NCBI RefSeq assembly: GCF_029784135.1
Contig: NC_073746.1
Coordinates: forward strand, 102,068,515-102,132,514
Direction: 5' to 3'
Length of the DNA stretch: 64,000 nucleotides
DNA from: Toxorhynchites rutilus septentrionalis
Lineage: Eukaryota; Arthropoda; Insecta; Diptera; Culicidae
Shown one piece after another: positions 1 through 12,470 of the stretch. The position numbers and the translations under genes are program-made. Within the stretch, counting starts at the first letter, position 1. Every line of letters begins with the position of its first letter. The notes below the pieces were generated by a model, which saw nothing but the letters and a program-made list of their open reading frames with translations, searched no databases and was not told where the DNA came from.

Positions 1-154
1 AGGTACAAAATGTTCTAAGAAATATAGACGCTTATGTCCAAGACAAGACCGTATTGTTGACGCAGGACTGCAGAATTATTTCGCTTGTTTACTACTTCGG
101 CTGGAAGACCGGTGACATGCCGTTATGTTTGTCCCATTTCCAATCACCATAATA

Positions 155-1454
155 AAACCTGTCCACGTTAAATTTCGGACACTTTTCTTTCAGTGTAGTA
201 TATGAAATATTTCACTAATCAATGAAATATTTCGCTTACATCACAGCTGAAACCCTCCTCTTTATTTCGATGTCCAACATGTTTACATTCTTCTTCAGCT
301 TGGTAAAATGGCGTCGAATCAAGTGGAAGTACGCAAACGCATTTTACGCGAACGGTAGTAAAATCCAACACTGTCGGTACGCGATCTCGCCAAAAAGCTA
401 AAACTGCCGAAGAGTACCGTGTTCAGTGTGTGCAAATCGTTTGACCAGCATTTAACTGAGGATCGGAAGGTTGGAAGCGGAACAAATCGAAAAGTATGCT
501 CCCGACAGATGGACCGGAAGGTGGTTGCCAATATTAAGAAAAAACCCAACCTTTCAGTTTGAAATGTGGCTCGAAAGGTTTGAAAATCAAAATCACATGT
601 ACAAAAAGTGAAGCAGAGGCATGGACTGAAGGCGTACAAAGTGAAAAAGGTGCCCAATCGTGATGATAAGCAAAATTTCACTGCAAAAAGCCGTGCTAAG
701 GTGCTCTATACCCAGTTTTTGCAAAAATGTTCATGCACCATAATAGACGATGAAACTTATGTTCTTCAAAGACTTCAAACAGCTTCCGGGTCTCTCTTTT
801 TATACTGCAATGCGAAGGAATGCCGTAATCGAGTGTTTCCGGACCAAGAAGCAGTCTAAATTCCCCAAAAAGTACTTGGTTCGGCAGGCCATATGCAGTT
901 GTGGCCGAAAATCCAAATCTTTCGTCTCTACCGGCACTATCAACAAAGATGTCTTCGAGAAGGAATGTCTCCAGAAGCGGTTGCTACCATTCATAAGAAG
1001 CCACGACTCTCCAGGGTTGTTTTGGCCAGATTTGGCCTCTTGTCACTATGCAAAATCCATCCTGGAATGGTATAATGCACATGAGGTCAAATATGTGCTA
1101 AAAACAGCAAATCCACCGAACTGTCCAGAACTTCGCCCAGTGGAAAAGTACTTGGCTCTGAATAAGCGAAAACTATTCGAAACTAAGAAAAAAGCGAATG
1201 GCGTTAATGATTTCAAGAGGAGATGGAAGAGCGCCGCCGCCAGCATATCTGAGGATACTGTACGGAACCTAATGGCAGATGTTCCCAAGAAAGATCGTGA
1301 ATTTTACAGACAACGTAATTAATATTGATGTAAGAATTCCTTGTTTTAGATACAAGTCTATTTTACTGAAATAAACAATCGGTTTTGTTGTATTACGTGA
1401 ATTTTTGTTCTACTGGCATCATCTTGGTGACCGAAATTTAACGTGGACAGGCTT
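155..1454 (+). mobile_element. Tc1/mariner DD37E element, full length but dead
   Basis: A 1.3-kb DNA transposon bounded by terminal inverted repeats. The left end (158-178) and right end (1431-1451) carry the same 21-bp block in inverted orientation, beginning cctgtccacgttaaa. The element is flanked by TA dinucleotides at 153-154 and 1455-1456, the expected Tc1/mariner target duplication. It holds one degenerate transposase reading frame on the + strand. Length and TIR layout match the ITmD37E elements of mosquitoes. Confidence 0.88.
308..1322 (+). pseudogene. DD37E transposase pseudogene
   Basis: Transposases of this family cut and rejoin the element ends in the nucleus. The start is the ATG at 308 (MASNQVEVRKRILRER). 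Two adjacent stops (TAG TAA, 356-361) follow almost at once, another stop lies near 568, and the frame shifts near 750. After the shift, an open stretch to 1322 carries the second half. The first catalytic aspartate is visible in IDDETYV near 747, the second in WPDLASCHY near 1030. The glutamate of PELRPVEKY follows with 37 residues between it and the second aspartate, which defines DD37E. It cannot make transposase. The helix-turn-helix region (NPTLSVRDLAKKLKLPKSTV) is recognisable upstream. Confidence 0.85.
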
Positions 1455-2435
1455 TAGTTTGGTCGGATGAATATCGGGACTCCACGTCTTTTATAAGAAC
1501 AAGCGAAGGTCCGTAAGTAATCATATCTGTCGCAAATGGCATGGTGAAGAAATACTTTAGACAATCCCTCTACATGGTTTTTTTCGCGTGTAATTAGGAG
1601 GATCGCTTCCACAGACGTGGGATTGCAAACAAGTAGAACTTTAGGTATTGGGTGACTGCCAATCCCACACACCAAAGGTTACAGTATACAGATTTTGAAC
1701 CGTTTAAGCAACTGAGTCAGATTCAGCACATGGGATGTTAAAATGGCGACAAAAATCTTTCTTTCGCATCAATGAGCGATTGTTTTCAAAAAAGATTATC
1801 GTTTATCGATCCTCTGAATGATATTGTTATTGAACTTTGTATGGAGCAACACCGTTGTCAGCATTAGGAGAGACTACGAACTGATTACTAGATTGAGCGA
1901 GACTGAGTATAAAAATCGTGAATGCAAATCGTACCAGTTATAGAATATAGAATATAAAGAAGTATAGAGAAGGAGGTTCAATTACGAGCTGACGCATGGT
2001 TGAAGAAGGTTGATACATGGTTCATTCTTGTTCTCGTGAGAAAAATACATGAGATTTTTGCCATTATTATAATAGCCAATTAGCTTTCACTTGAACGTTG
2101 TAATATTTCATTTTCGCTTGAAATAAATCTTATTTGAAATATATAAAAAAAACTGTTTATAATCGGGTCCATAATTGTATATAATCGAATTATATAAAAT
2201 AGAGTTTGAGTTTCTTGACCGACGGACAGTAAGAAAATCGAAAGAGAACCTGCGAAAATTTAGATTACAAAGACACACGAGGGTGACGTCCAAACTGAAC
2301 CTTTATTGAACTGATAGAACCCACCATATAGAGTTCCTCAGTGACATTTTCCCTCTGTGTTCCCCTGTAGTGAGTTCCCCACTGCGGCTCTGCTTGAGAT
2401 TTTTGATGATCTAATCATCATTCATAGCACCCTAT
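1455..2435. other. Unassigned AT-rich stretch
   Basis: No ORF with recognisable similarity, no tRNA and no clear inverted repeat. Nothing I can support beyond short A/T runs. Confidence 0.5.
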
Positions 2436-2439
2436 TGCA

Positions 2440-3232
2440 AAGACGACTATTTGTGCATCGTGACGGAGGATAAAAAGTGGATACATTTCAAGAATCCCAA
2501 GCGCAAATAATCATACCTTTGTCAACCGGCAACATCAACCGCAAGGCCAGATCACGTCAGAAAAAAAACACAATGTGTTTTCTGGGATCAGAAAGGTGTA
2601 ATCCAGTGCGACCTATTGAAAATCGGCGAAACTGTTAATAGTGAAGGTTACTGACAGCAATTGATTGAATTCAACCGGTTTTTGCTCCAAAACGACAGGT
2701 ACAGTCCGTCCAAAGAAGAAAGTGTCCAGAGACGAAAAAAGAACGTCCGTTTTCTGAGAACTTTATTCCGATAATGGCAGGAAAAACTGGGTTCCCCAGT
2801 TGAAAAAACCTGCATCTATTCATGTATTCTTGTCTATGTACAGTTCACTGTTTGAAATTGTGTAGATACGTAATGTGAGTTCATTGTTACAATTGTTTTT
2901 AATTCTTGTGTAATTTAATTGGCGATTTTAATGTGTTGCGTATTTGTTGTGATCAACTGTGATATTTTCGTTAAGTTATCCTAGTTGTGCCCGGTAATGG
3001 GGTTGTGTAAAATGTGTACTGTGGGTGTTACAAATATTAATTATATGTGTGTACTGTCCTATGTACAGTGAATGCTACAATTAGAAATACTATATACATT
3101 AGTTTATTGAGATGGAACACAACCCAAAGTGATTTTTCATAATGACAATGCTGCATCACATCGTCCAAGACAAATTTTCCTTAAATGTTACGTTTATTAA
3201 GAGTTTTTCAAAAACGCTCAGGCCTGAACAGC
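2440..3232 (+). mobile_element. Mariner (DD34D-type) transposase relic in two pieces
   Basis: The piece at about 2440-2790 translates with frameshifts to a mariner core: RIVTEDKKWIHFKNPKRK, then VFWDQKGVIQCDLLKIGETVN and a QQLIEFNR segment. This matches the mariner region from the first catalytic aspartate to the middle of the protein. A second piece at about 3118-3232 reads VIFHNDNAASHRPRQIF, the region of the second aspartate. The roughly 330 bp between them has no similarity I recognise and may be an insertion, so treating both as one element is an inference. Stops interrupt every frame. TIRs were not found. Confidence 0.6.
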
Positions 3233-3404
3233 CATGCCCGATGAAAAGATGGATGTCGAATTGTTCTTCAGCTCTTTGTAGAACTTGGCGATCAGCTGCT
3301 TCTATATTTTGGTCACGAAGTTATAGGAGTAGATTCTCCGTTTGAGTTTCGCCTAAAAAATTTATGTCGGTCGCAGCTAGGGAACATAATCATCTACTGC
3401 TGCT

Positions 3405-3560
3405 CTAAGGATGAGAGGATGTTGTAAATATTGGATTGACTTTATCCGGTGAACATGAAGTGCCGTACGATGTTCAACTTCTTCGCTCCGGGGCGGAGCT
3501 GTCAGTACGAAGAAAACATTGCCATGGCTGCTACAAATCAACCGATAAGCGTGTCGAAAC
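3405..3560 (+). repeat. Dispersed repeat shared with 48396-48560
   Basis: Shares gatgttgtaaat, caacttcttcgctccg and a ctttt/ctgcaaatcaac block in the same order with 48396-48560, with moderate divergence. Class unknown. Confidence 0.5.
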
Positions 3561-4589
3561 ATTTTTGAAGAAGGCCAAATAAAAGTAGAATTCAAGGAAT
3601 GTTTGTTCCATTGAATTATTATATATTTTGTAGTTTTTTTTATCGCCATTCGAATTGTTTACTCATACGTTAAATAAGTTCAAAATAAGTGGGTTTAATT
3701 ATTTTTTTTACGGGAAAACATGATGAGCTTAATTGCCTTAATCAGCATAATAAATCATCGCGAACTATTCTATGACTACTAATCCTGCAATTTCATTCAA
3801 AGTGTTTACAAAAACCTGTTTTTTAAATTTCATGATGTGTTCAGAGAGATTTTTCCTGGTGGAATAAATGATCCTCTACTGCCAATGGAAATAGCTCCAT
3901 CACTTCACTTACTTTCAGAATAGTTTTAGTAAAGCTTAACTATATAAGAAAAATATGGGTATTCGACGGTAGATATTAAACTATGAAGTACTCAGGGTAG
4001 ACAGAAAGTTTAAAAATACTGAAAACACAGATCAGGTTCAATTTATTTTTTATATAGTTGTATAATGCATTCTTTAATTTTCTCATATCCATGTGGGCAA
4101 TATCTATAGCCCCTCCCTCCTCACCGTGGACAAGCGTGTTCATTTTCGAACCCCTACTCTCCCTAAAGTTGTCCAGGTGGTATGTGAACAGCCTCCAAGT
4201 CTCAATAAAATCGAAAAGAATCGCATCACAATTTGCTGTTTTTCTGGTGATTTAACATGGAATTGCTCTATAGATAGAAGATATAGGGGTGCGTTATTTC
4301 ACCTGAAAACCCATTTTCACTTTCGAATAAAGATCAATTTCATTAGCGCAAACATCGTATGGACTAACAACGCTTATCTCGTTACAATTGTAGAACATAT
4401 GGCAATTCAATATTCCGAATTTTCCTATTTTCCTTAAGAGTTCTCCGAAAATTTTCTGATTTTCTCTACGTAACATTGAACTACATGCAGAAACGAACAC
4501 TACAAAATAAAGGCAACTCAAATCGGATGATTCCTTCCTCGGGTTTCGCGCCTGGCAAAACTTTTAGCGATCCATTCTTATTTATATAG
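3561..4589. other. Unassigned AT-rich stretch
   Basis: No protein with recognisable similarity on either strand. The short open frames at 4058-4521 show no domain and look like chance. Confidence 0.45.
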
Positions 4590-5405
4590 ATGGTGCCCCA
4601 TAAGTTTCTTCCCTTCTTGTGCGTGAATACACGATGCTTGTTGTTTAAGGTGGATTCGTAATGTTACATATGAACGGTTCTGTTGTTATTATTTGCAAAA
4701 TATCCATTCCCGTAAGTTTTCGTTTCGCTTAAGGATTTTAAAGATTTACCAAGAAGAGATTTTTTAAGAAGAGGAATAAAGTAATAATCGGATGAAGCAA
4801 GTCCTGGCGAGTAAGGAGGATTAGGTAGAACGTCCCAATCGAACTGTAACCATTTTTGCAAAACATACGGTCTTGCGTTGTCGTGACGAAAAACGACACC
4901 TCCAACGACACCTCGTCAGTTTGCCAATTTTGGTCGTTTTTATGCTATGCTGGCCTTCAATTGATACTGTTGATTGCAATATTTGTCGGATTTGATCGTA
5001 TCACCCAGAGGAAGAAGCTCGTAGTACACTGCACCTTTCCAGTCTAACCAAATGCACAAAAAAGCTTCTTCGCAACAATTCAAGGTCTGTTTTCTATAGA
5101 ACAAGTGTGTTTTCGATGCACATTTTGGTATGAAATCCAATCTCGTCTCCAATGAGAAATCTCTTTAAGAATTGATCTCGTTCATGTCGCTGGAGAAGCA
5201 AATCTCTCACACGTTTTCACTACTGTAGTATGTTCATCATAAGCTTGCACAAGCAAACGATGTGCTTTGATCGCTTTTTTCTTCAGATAGAAAAAACAAA
5301 AGTAGCGAATACCCATATGTTCTTTATCCGGAATAGTGCAAACTTCAAAATCTCTTTAAAGCGATATTTTCAATTCGTTGAACAACCAAGTTGAGTTGTT
5401 TTTTA
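4590..5405 (-). mobile_element. Mariner (DD34D) relic, minus strand
   Basis: Reading the minus strand gives, in order with frameshifts: an N-terminal remnant with KAIKAHRLLVQAYDEHTT, then FLCIWLDWKGAVYYELLP (5000-5060), and the C-terminal WDVLPNPPYSPGLASSDYYF (4790-4840). The latter two are hallmark mariner segments. The right-hand TIR (the 3' end of the gene) may be the block ggtgccccataagtttctt at 4590-4612. The other end appears lost where the 5411 element begins. No intact ORF. Confidence 0.7.
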
Positions 5406-5410
5406 TTGTA

Positions 5411-6505
5411 CAGGGTTTTCCAACTTTAAATTCCGAAAGTAAATTGAAATAAAACACACTTAGAATTTGAATTTCGATGAAACTTTTATTTCAAATTAAA
5501 GTTTGGTTTATGCCATTATGTGTGAAATACAACATCATTCAATTGTCCACCTAGGGCTTCCTCGCACACCTTGATCCGAAACAGGTAATTTTCGATGACT
5601 TTTCGGCACATATGGGGCGGTATCTCGGTCATAACTTCACGAATGTTGTCTTTCAAATGTTCAAGAGTTTGCGGAGAGTTGGCATAGACACGGTCTTTCG
5701 CATAACCCCACAAAAAAAGTCTAGCGGGCTCAATCGGTTAACATGCGGCCATAGCGCTCACCATTCACAGTTACCGTCTCGCCGTCCTCATTTTCAAAGA
5801 AATACGGCCCGATGACTCCACCAGAGCATAATGTGCACCAAACAGTGGCCTCTCAACAATCACGTGTGGATTTTCTGAGCCCCATATATGGAAATTTTGG
5901 GTGTTCACATAGCCACCGAGCTCGAAATGTGCCTCATCGCTAAAGAAAATTTGATGCGAAAATTCAGCATTTTGCTGCTGCGTATGCCCGACGCATTCCA
6001 TGGTCACCACGCTCTAATTTTTGTACCAGTTGGACTTTATATGGATGTAGGTGCAAGTCTAAATGCAAAATTCGTCACAATGATGTGTTTGACAAGCCCA
6101 ATTGCTGAGCACGCCGTGGAATCGAAACATTCGGGTCATCCTCCACACTGGCAGCAACAGCAGCAATATTTTCGGCCGAACGCACATTATGATGATGCAC
6201 AGGTTTCACAATATCCGCTACGGATCCAGTTTGTTCGAATTTACGCACTACATTAGCGATTGTGTGCTCTGTAGGCGGTCCATGACGACCAAAATCCGTC
6301 CGTAATTCTCGAAAAACATTTGCCGGTTTTTCATCATTTTTATAGTATAATTTAACAAAATTAACACGTTGTGCGATGCTAAAACGATCCATATTGTAAA
6401 ATGGCAGACATTCAACTAACGATATGACGCTTTGGTTGACAGCTATGTCAAACGGTTGTCAGCGCAGGGCTGTATACTTTCGGAAGCCCGAAATGGAAAA
6501 CCCTG
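5411..6505 (-). mobile_element. Mariner-like element with internal deletion, intact ends
   Basis: Bounded by TA (5409-5410 and 6506-6507). The termini are inverted repeats: the left end begins cagggttttccaacttt and the right end, read inward, begins cagggttttccatttcg. Both continue to a shared ttccgaaagta block, giving imperfect TIRs of about 32 bp. The 1095-bp element carries a broken transposase on the minus strand. Confidence 0.87.
5516..6392 (-). pseudogene. Mariner-like transposase lacking the second catalytic Asp region
   Basis: The N-terminal part starts at the ATG at 6392 (MDRFSIAQRVNFVKLYYKN) and contains a helix-turn-helix module and a second DNA-binding segment ending near 6075. 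This N-terminus resembles the DUF4817-type mariner-like proteins that are widespread in insects. The middle (about 5815-6010) carries the first catalytic aspartate in QIFFSDEAHFELGGYV. The reading then shifts frame through ENEDGETVTVNG and jumps straight to LWGYAKDRVYANSPQTLEHL and the C-terminal GGQLNDVVFHT. Compared with the family, roughly 50 residues holding the second aspartate are missing, near 5715-5740. The protein therefore cannot be active, although the ends could still be mobilised by a related enzyme. Confidence 0.82.
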
Positions 6506-6944
6506 TAGGATAACGCATATTTATGAAGTTTAATGTTAAATGAAAAAAAAATTGTAAGGGGTTGTATCTAGGATACGACCGCATATTTTCGATGTAGAAC
6601 TCCGCAATTATGTTATGCAATCCACGTGTTAACCACTTCGAATATTATTTTAGAATTCATCGAAATTTATTATGTTCGTCGTTACAAGTAAATTTGATGA
6701 ACGTCCTTTTACTTTTGATATGATGCCTAGGACTACCAAAATAAGTGAACGGACGTATTGTCAAACGATCATTGTATTTTACATTTCCCTCTGAAATTAT
6801 TGCACATCTCATATTTACGTTTACGAACCACGAAAGTTCATTCACCTCTAGTATCTGAAATGACGATTTTCCGAGGCTTCTCAGTTTTAAAGCACGTTTA
6901 AGGGAAACATTCCGGCCTGCACAACGACAAGCGAGTACAAAATT
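6506..6944. other. Unassigned AT-rich stretch
   Basis: No recognisable gene or terminal repeat. Confidence 0.4.
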
Positions 6945-7130
6945 ATTCAACTCCAAAAAATACCTTCGACTTGTATGTATTTGCAATGCGGATTCCCCCA
7001 GGCACATTAATTTTGAAGGTGGAAACAAAAATACCTCCGACTTGCATGTATATTTGCAAAGCGGATTTCCACAGGTACATTGAATTTGAAGTCTGTGTTG
7101 GGGAAACCGTAAATCAGGCCAATCAAAACT
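6945..7130 (+). repeat. Short minisatellite related to the 61-kb tandem array
   Basis: Two diverged units about 72 bp apart (caggcacattaattttgaag near 6998 and caggtacattgaatttgaag near 7070), each preceded by a ttgcaa-gcggatt block. The phrase tttgaagtctgtgttggggaaac matches the units at 61500-61760. Confidence 0.6.
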
Positions 7131-10100
7131 TGGCAGTTAGGGCGTTTAGATAATGCTTGACATTTTACAGTTATTCAATTGTTCATCTCGTCAAAAATAA
7201 CATTTCATTAATTGTGATAGACGCGTAGAAATATTTCCTATCTATTGATGCAAACAGCTTTCCGATCTATTAAGAAATGTTCGAGTTATAAGCATTCGAA
7301 ATACGGGTAGGGTTAGCACACAAATCGACAGAACAAATGTATGGGGAAAAAGGAAGTTCTTCCAGTTTTCATGAATTTGAACCGTTTAGAGATTAGCGAA
7401 TTGTAATGTATAGCATATCAAACAAATCATAGAGAATTTCTGATTCGATCAGCATGCAAATCGTCAGAATTCGTTCACAGTAAAAATAGTTATTAACGTT
7501 AACTTTATTTCATAAAAACGTGACCTGTATTATGATCTGGCACCTTTCCTGAAATACGTAGTTCTACGTCAAAAATCACTTTTATTCATACAAAGCTAGT
7601 GTTAATTGGATTCTCACGAAACCACAACACAAACAACATAATTGTTACCGATTAGTTGTGATCATGATAAGTATTTCGGAACAAATTTCGCACACAAATT
7701 ATTATCATCTGTGAGTTTGGCGCACGAAAGTAACGGCAATTTTGGTCGATATGAGCTATTAAAATCCTTTGGGTTAGCAAAGTATAATAAGTAAATTGAA
7801 TACACTTTCAAATCATTAAAGCAGACTAGCTTTGACAGACGAATAAACTGAAATAGTAAAAGTGAAATCAAATATCAGAGGAAAACATTGTATACATCAC
7901 GTGGGGCTAAAAAAATCCACAAGGTGATGTAAGGTCATAGAAAGAGACAATCAAACCAATGATTTATACAGTTTAGAAAACGTTAAACAGATGAACAGAT
8001 TACTAAGCGCTTGTACTTTTCTCCATTCTTCGTCGGAACGCTTAAATGGTAAAAAACAGTTATTGGAAAATTGCTTCTGTCAGGTTGTTTCCTATGGTGT
8101 GCGCGTCCATTGATTGCAAAAAAGAAGATGACCGTCCAGCTGATAAGCTTCACTCAATAAGTAATTTCAAATAATTCATGACACGTCGAATCGTTCCATA
8201 ACCGCCGGAGACAGGTTATCTTCCCGATGAATGTAAAAATTATCGTCAGCCCTCAATTTGAGCTAGTTATGATGTCAAGCCAAGGTATATCTTGACGATA
8301 ATCGATTTATTATATTGTTATCCAATTAACGGATCCACCGTCTTCTCGTCGTCGCCGGAGGAAATAAATCTTCAAATCACCGTCGTTTGTTTGATATCGT
8401 CACCTCTGGGCCGGCTGCGTCGACAGAAAAGAAACCATAAAAATTCAACAGATTTATGTCATTGCCGGTTGATTGATACATTAATTGTTCTGTAATAGAT
8501 ATCGCGAGGAATGAACTCGCTTCGGTTTAAAATTTATACTTCCATTTATTCGAAGCCATCGTTTTTTGATGCTCGATGGCTTATCTCAGGCATCGATGGT
8601 AAAATTATGCGACTGCAAGTAACTCAGCAGCTCATGAACATCAACCCCACTGGAGTGCATAAATCAAAGCATTCACTTCATATATCGTTTGCCAGGGTCG
8701 AACCAATCAACGGTCGCATCTGCAATGGTTTCGAGATGAAAGAAGGCGAAGAAAGTTCCACCGGGAATAATTTACACACAATTTCAATAAAGATTTCTCC
8801 GGAAGCGTTCCTTGGCAAGTCCGCTGCGTTACGAATCGGACGATGGAACCGTTGGAAGGGAATGTATGCTTAGTATTGGGTGAACTTTACGTTGGAGTGT
8901 TGCCAAGCTACCGGTTATTTTGATGCTGAACCTATGTATATAACCAAATATTGAGAATCAACCATTAGTATTTGTTTGAGTGATATTTTAGAATAATTTC
9001 CTGCGGGTTTTATGAATATTGGCCAAGCCCTATCAGTTGTTAAAATGGCAACACTCTCCGCATAAAATCTTTCTGCTCCCAAGTCCTACTGTGCGCCCGG
9101 GAATGTACCTTTATAAGGAAATGCTGCTGAGACTGCAAGTTCAGCGTTGAGAAAACAAATACACTGCATTCATTCTGTCGAGCACAATGCAAGGGCATCG
9201 GGTTTTCTCCTCATGCTACTCACAATCCGATAATAACTTTATAATCCTCTCAGAGTAATGTGTTCGGAACTGCCGGGCCTGTTCAAGGAAAGATTTCCAC
9301 AGAAGCCGCAAAAGCTGCCTAAGGAGCACAGATTTGAACTACATGTAGTGTTCGCCTCCTGGAGGAGAATCGCAAAGCCAAGGGAAATTGCCGCCTCACC
9401 GTATGATCCAAACCACACATCTGCACAACACTAGGATACCCAGATATATGTACTCCGGCCAATGGAAATAGTTGGAGATAATTACAGTGCAATATCCGTT
9501 GGAGCAGGAGGTCGGAAAATAACTGTGTGCCTTATTAAAATATTTTTCGAGCCGGTCCCCTTTTCGCTTTCTTGCGGGAAAAAGCTGCGTCTTCGAGGCA
9601 TATCGAGGTGAACCGGTGTAATTATCTTGTTTTTGGTGTCTTGCGGCGTAAAATCCGGAATCATGCTGCGAAAGAGGAGAAGCTCGTACAAGGCAGACAA
9701 TAAGGTTCGGCGAATTCTGCGTTCGAGAGAGAGAGAGAGCGCTGATCGGCGAACAATTCATGGACCCAGATCTGCAGCCGCTGATAGTGGCGATTTGTAT
9801 TTTTATGCAGTGAACCTCAGGCGGGTATTGAAGGTGTGTTGTAATGTTTGAGATCTAACACGATCGTCGTTTATCTGATGCTATTGTTTGGTCGCTCTTG
9901 TAACATAACTCAGCATGGGCTGGGATTGAGTTGAGATTTCAATTAGAATGCTTCGAATCGTCACGATATTATTTGTTCCTCGGTCCCTCCAGTATCAATT
10001 TAATTGATTGGTGGGATCATTCACGTACCAAAAAAAAATTTAACTATTGGTGACAAATGTTTGCACCTCTGCGCCCAGCATCATTTCAACGACTCTTCAA

Positions 10101-10494
10101 ATTAGTATTGATTTTATTGCTTTTCCACGCATCGTTTGGAATCTCCCTCCCCCACAGCTGCCGCGGCACGCGATTCGATCCAGCTATATCGGTTTCACCG
10201 CTGCGACTTACCGCCGAAAATAAACCCAACATGATGTATTTGTAAGCTAAAGATTAAACAAACATCAACACACGTCTTAGCGCTCGGCTCAAGTTTTCTC
10301 CCAATAATAATGATACATCGTCGGATGGGGACGAGGAGGCGCAAGTGGTGCTTCTGCGGTTTATAGAGTCATGCTCTTTCGGGGACAATTTACAACCATG
10401 ATTTTAGATTGGATGAGCAGCCTCCATGTATACACTTCTGAGTTTTTCGGATAGGAACCGTTATTGCGATGACATTGATCAGTTTTATTCATTT
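7131..10494. other. Long unassigned region, possibly host non-coding DNA
   Basis: No transposase, RT or domain-bearing ORF on either strand. GC is a little higher at about 8200-8880 and 9040-10250 than in the AT-rich surroundings, and the sequence there looks single-copy within this window. The open frames at 8511-8873 (+) and 9396-9761 (-) show no domain I recognise. This could be intronic or intergenic host DNA. Confidence 0.4.
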
Positions 10495-10580
10495 ACTAGC
10501 TGACCCGGCAAACGTTGTTCTGCCAAATAAATTATTTCTAGTGAATATTTTGGTGATTGAATAAACAATAGGGGAAGTGG
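10495..10580 (+). repeat. Fragment of CTGACCCGG-type dispersed repeat
   Basis: Begins actagctgacccggcaaacg, a signature of a widespread insect interspersed repeat. The same 80-90 bp occur in reverse at 23868-23962, including ttctgcca-ataa and gtgaatattttgg. A related start is at 53227. Confidence 0.7.
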
Positions 10581-10689
10581 GAACATAGTGATCACCCTAA
10601 GGAATATGCCCAATTCCAGCGTCCACATACCGCTTCAATTCGCGTTTTTCGAAGAATATTATAGTTCAACTTACTGTTGTTCAAGATGG

Positions 10690-10739
10690 CTATTTCGAAT
10701 TTTTAGAGTAAAAGTCGTTACTCTAAAAATTCGAAATAG
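10690..10739. repeat. Perfect 22-bp palindrome with 6-nt loop
   Basis: Arms at 10690-10711 and 10718-10739 are exact reverse complements (ctatttcgaatttttagag...), separated by aagtcg. No larger element could be defined around it. Confidence 0.9.
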
Positions 10740-11736
10740 TATATTTTTCATCATTAGGAAAAAAAGGTGAAAAATAGGATATTTTTGGTGAAAAATAGAT
10801 TTTTTTTGCTTCGAAGTAAAGTGGTCAAATTTGTCTAAATCATATTTGATATAGTAGGTACATGTATGAAATAAGCTTGGCCTATTCACCTGGAATCTCA
10901 ATTTAAATTTTCTCATGCATATAAAAATTTAGTAAGAACTTCATAACGTTCCGCATAATGTCGCTTGGTTTAGTTGGAGTGGCATATTTTCCTGAAGTCA
11001 AAGCCACAAAAGGAACCTCTTCAAGAGCAGAATGTGATGAGGTATATCAGTTTTGGTAAAGAGAACGTCATTCACCTATGACCACTTCACCCCCAAACAT
11101 CAAAGTGATTTCTATGCTAATTAAACGCTGAGATTAAACAAAAAATTCCTCAGATACCATGCGGGCAGAACTACGGCCTGATGGCTATTTGGAGAGCAAT
11201 TCGTTTTTTCATTTATATTTTGACATGCGATAACTCTACTGAAGTACAGCGCGACTCGAAAGTTATTAAATACTTCAAACATAAGATGATTATCAATGCG
11301 GCATCTATAGTCAATAGTTATACTACCAAACAAGCAGGAAATCACCTTGCCCCCCTGACCAATTTGCCTCCCCTACACTAACTACTGTATTGTTAGTATG
11401 TTTAAATGGTTTCACGTTTTTAATCCATTCGTTGATGAATATCAAACGAATATGTGGCGATAAGAGCTACGACATACAGAGGAATTGAGCGCTTTAGACG
11501 ATGACCTCCGAAAACAATAAAAAAAAAATCAAATCATTCAAAAGTTTCTCAAAGTGGTCGATATCGACCCCCTGGGGTCGATTTCGGTTTGCCGGGGGTC
11601 GACAGAAACGCAAATTGATTTTGGTTGTCGACGGGATCTGAATATCGACCCCTATTAAACAACACAAGCTTTTATTTGATATATTTATGATGCTCCATAA
11701 GTTGTGTTACGTGAACCACTCTGTTATAAGAATGAC
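10740..11736. other. Unassigned AT-rich stretch
   Basis: No domain-bearing ORF. At 11555-11640 there is a cluster of ggggtcga motifs (ccctggggtcgatttcgg, ccgggggtcgaca), reminiscent of hAT 3' regions but too short to assign. Confidence 0.35.
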
Positions 11737-12462
11737 CAGGATTGCCACATTTTATCCTGTAAAATTTTCTGAAAAAATCTGTATAACTTTATTATTTACA
11801 AAAAAGTCTGCATCACAAAACCAACGGAAAAAATGAAAAGGAAGGCTTTTATTAATTTAAATTAATTGTTTTTTATTAATGGTTTGCGTTTGTCGTATCA
11901 ATACAACAAAATAAATCATAAAACAAGTTTTCTCATAATAAATTGTATGATGTTTATATATGGTTTTGTTGAACTTTGCTTTTCTTAAATTTTCCGTCAA
12001 TTTCATACTTGACGCCCCTCCTTGAGCCGAAACCTAGTTCTTTGCTTTTAAAATAGAGTCCATCATTGTGGAAGCCAACCGATTTCAGAGCTTGGTTTTG
12101 TGAAGCGAGAATATTCACTCCACACACGCTGATGAATGTCCCAAAAAGTCTCCCAAAAACATCTTCAGCAGGAAAGGAGAAGTGAGGTGACCTTTAATAT
12201 GGTTCAACATCTTTATAAATCATGCACCTTGATGCCTTGAAGTTTCATGACTCAACGATAAAAAAACAAAGTTTATCAGTAAGAAGGTAGACAGAGAAAA
12301 TGAACTGTGATTAATTTAACATTTAAATTTGAATTTGAAAAAATATCTTTTAATTCTGTTTTTTTTGCAGAAAATCTGTAATTCTGTATTTACAGATTCT
12401 GTATCTGAAATCTGGCGAAAAATCTGTAAAATACAGAATATTCTGTATATGTGGCAACCCTG
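11737..12462. mobile_element. Non-autonomous hAT element (MITE) with 8-bp TSD
   Basis: The left end reads caggattgccacat and the right end, inverted, reads cagggttgccacat: a 14-bp TIR with one mismatch. Both sides are flanked by a perfect 8-bp duplication, agaatgac (11729-11736 and 12463-12470), the hallmark length of hAT transposition. The 726-bp interior is AT-rich and non-coding; sub-terminal tracts rich in ctgta/tacag are present at both ends. Confidence 0.88.
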
Positions 12463-12470
12463 AGAATGAC

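Noticed and set aside
9250..9830. Possible histone pseudogene
   Set aside because: Short stretches on both strands loosely resemble histone H2A/H2B segments (for example TKNKIITPVHLDMPRR on the minus strand). The matches conflict in strand and order and are no better than chance by eye.
11545..11650. hAT-like 3' region with ggggtcga motifs
   Set aside because: Resembles hAT-derived ends, but no TIR, no TSD and no transposase sequence nearby.
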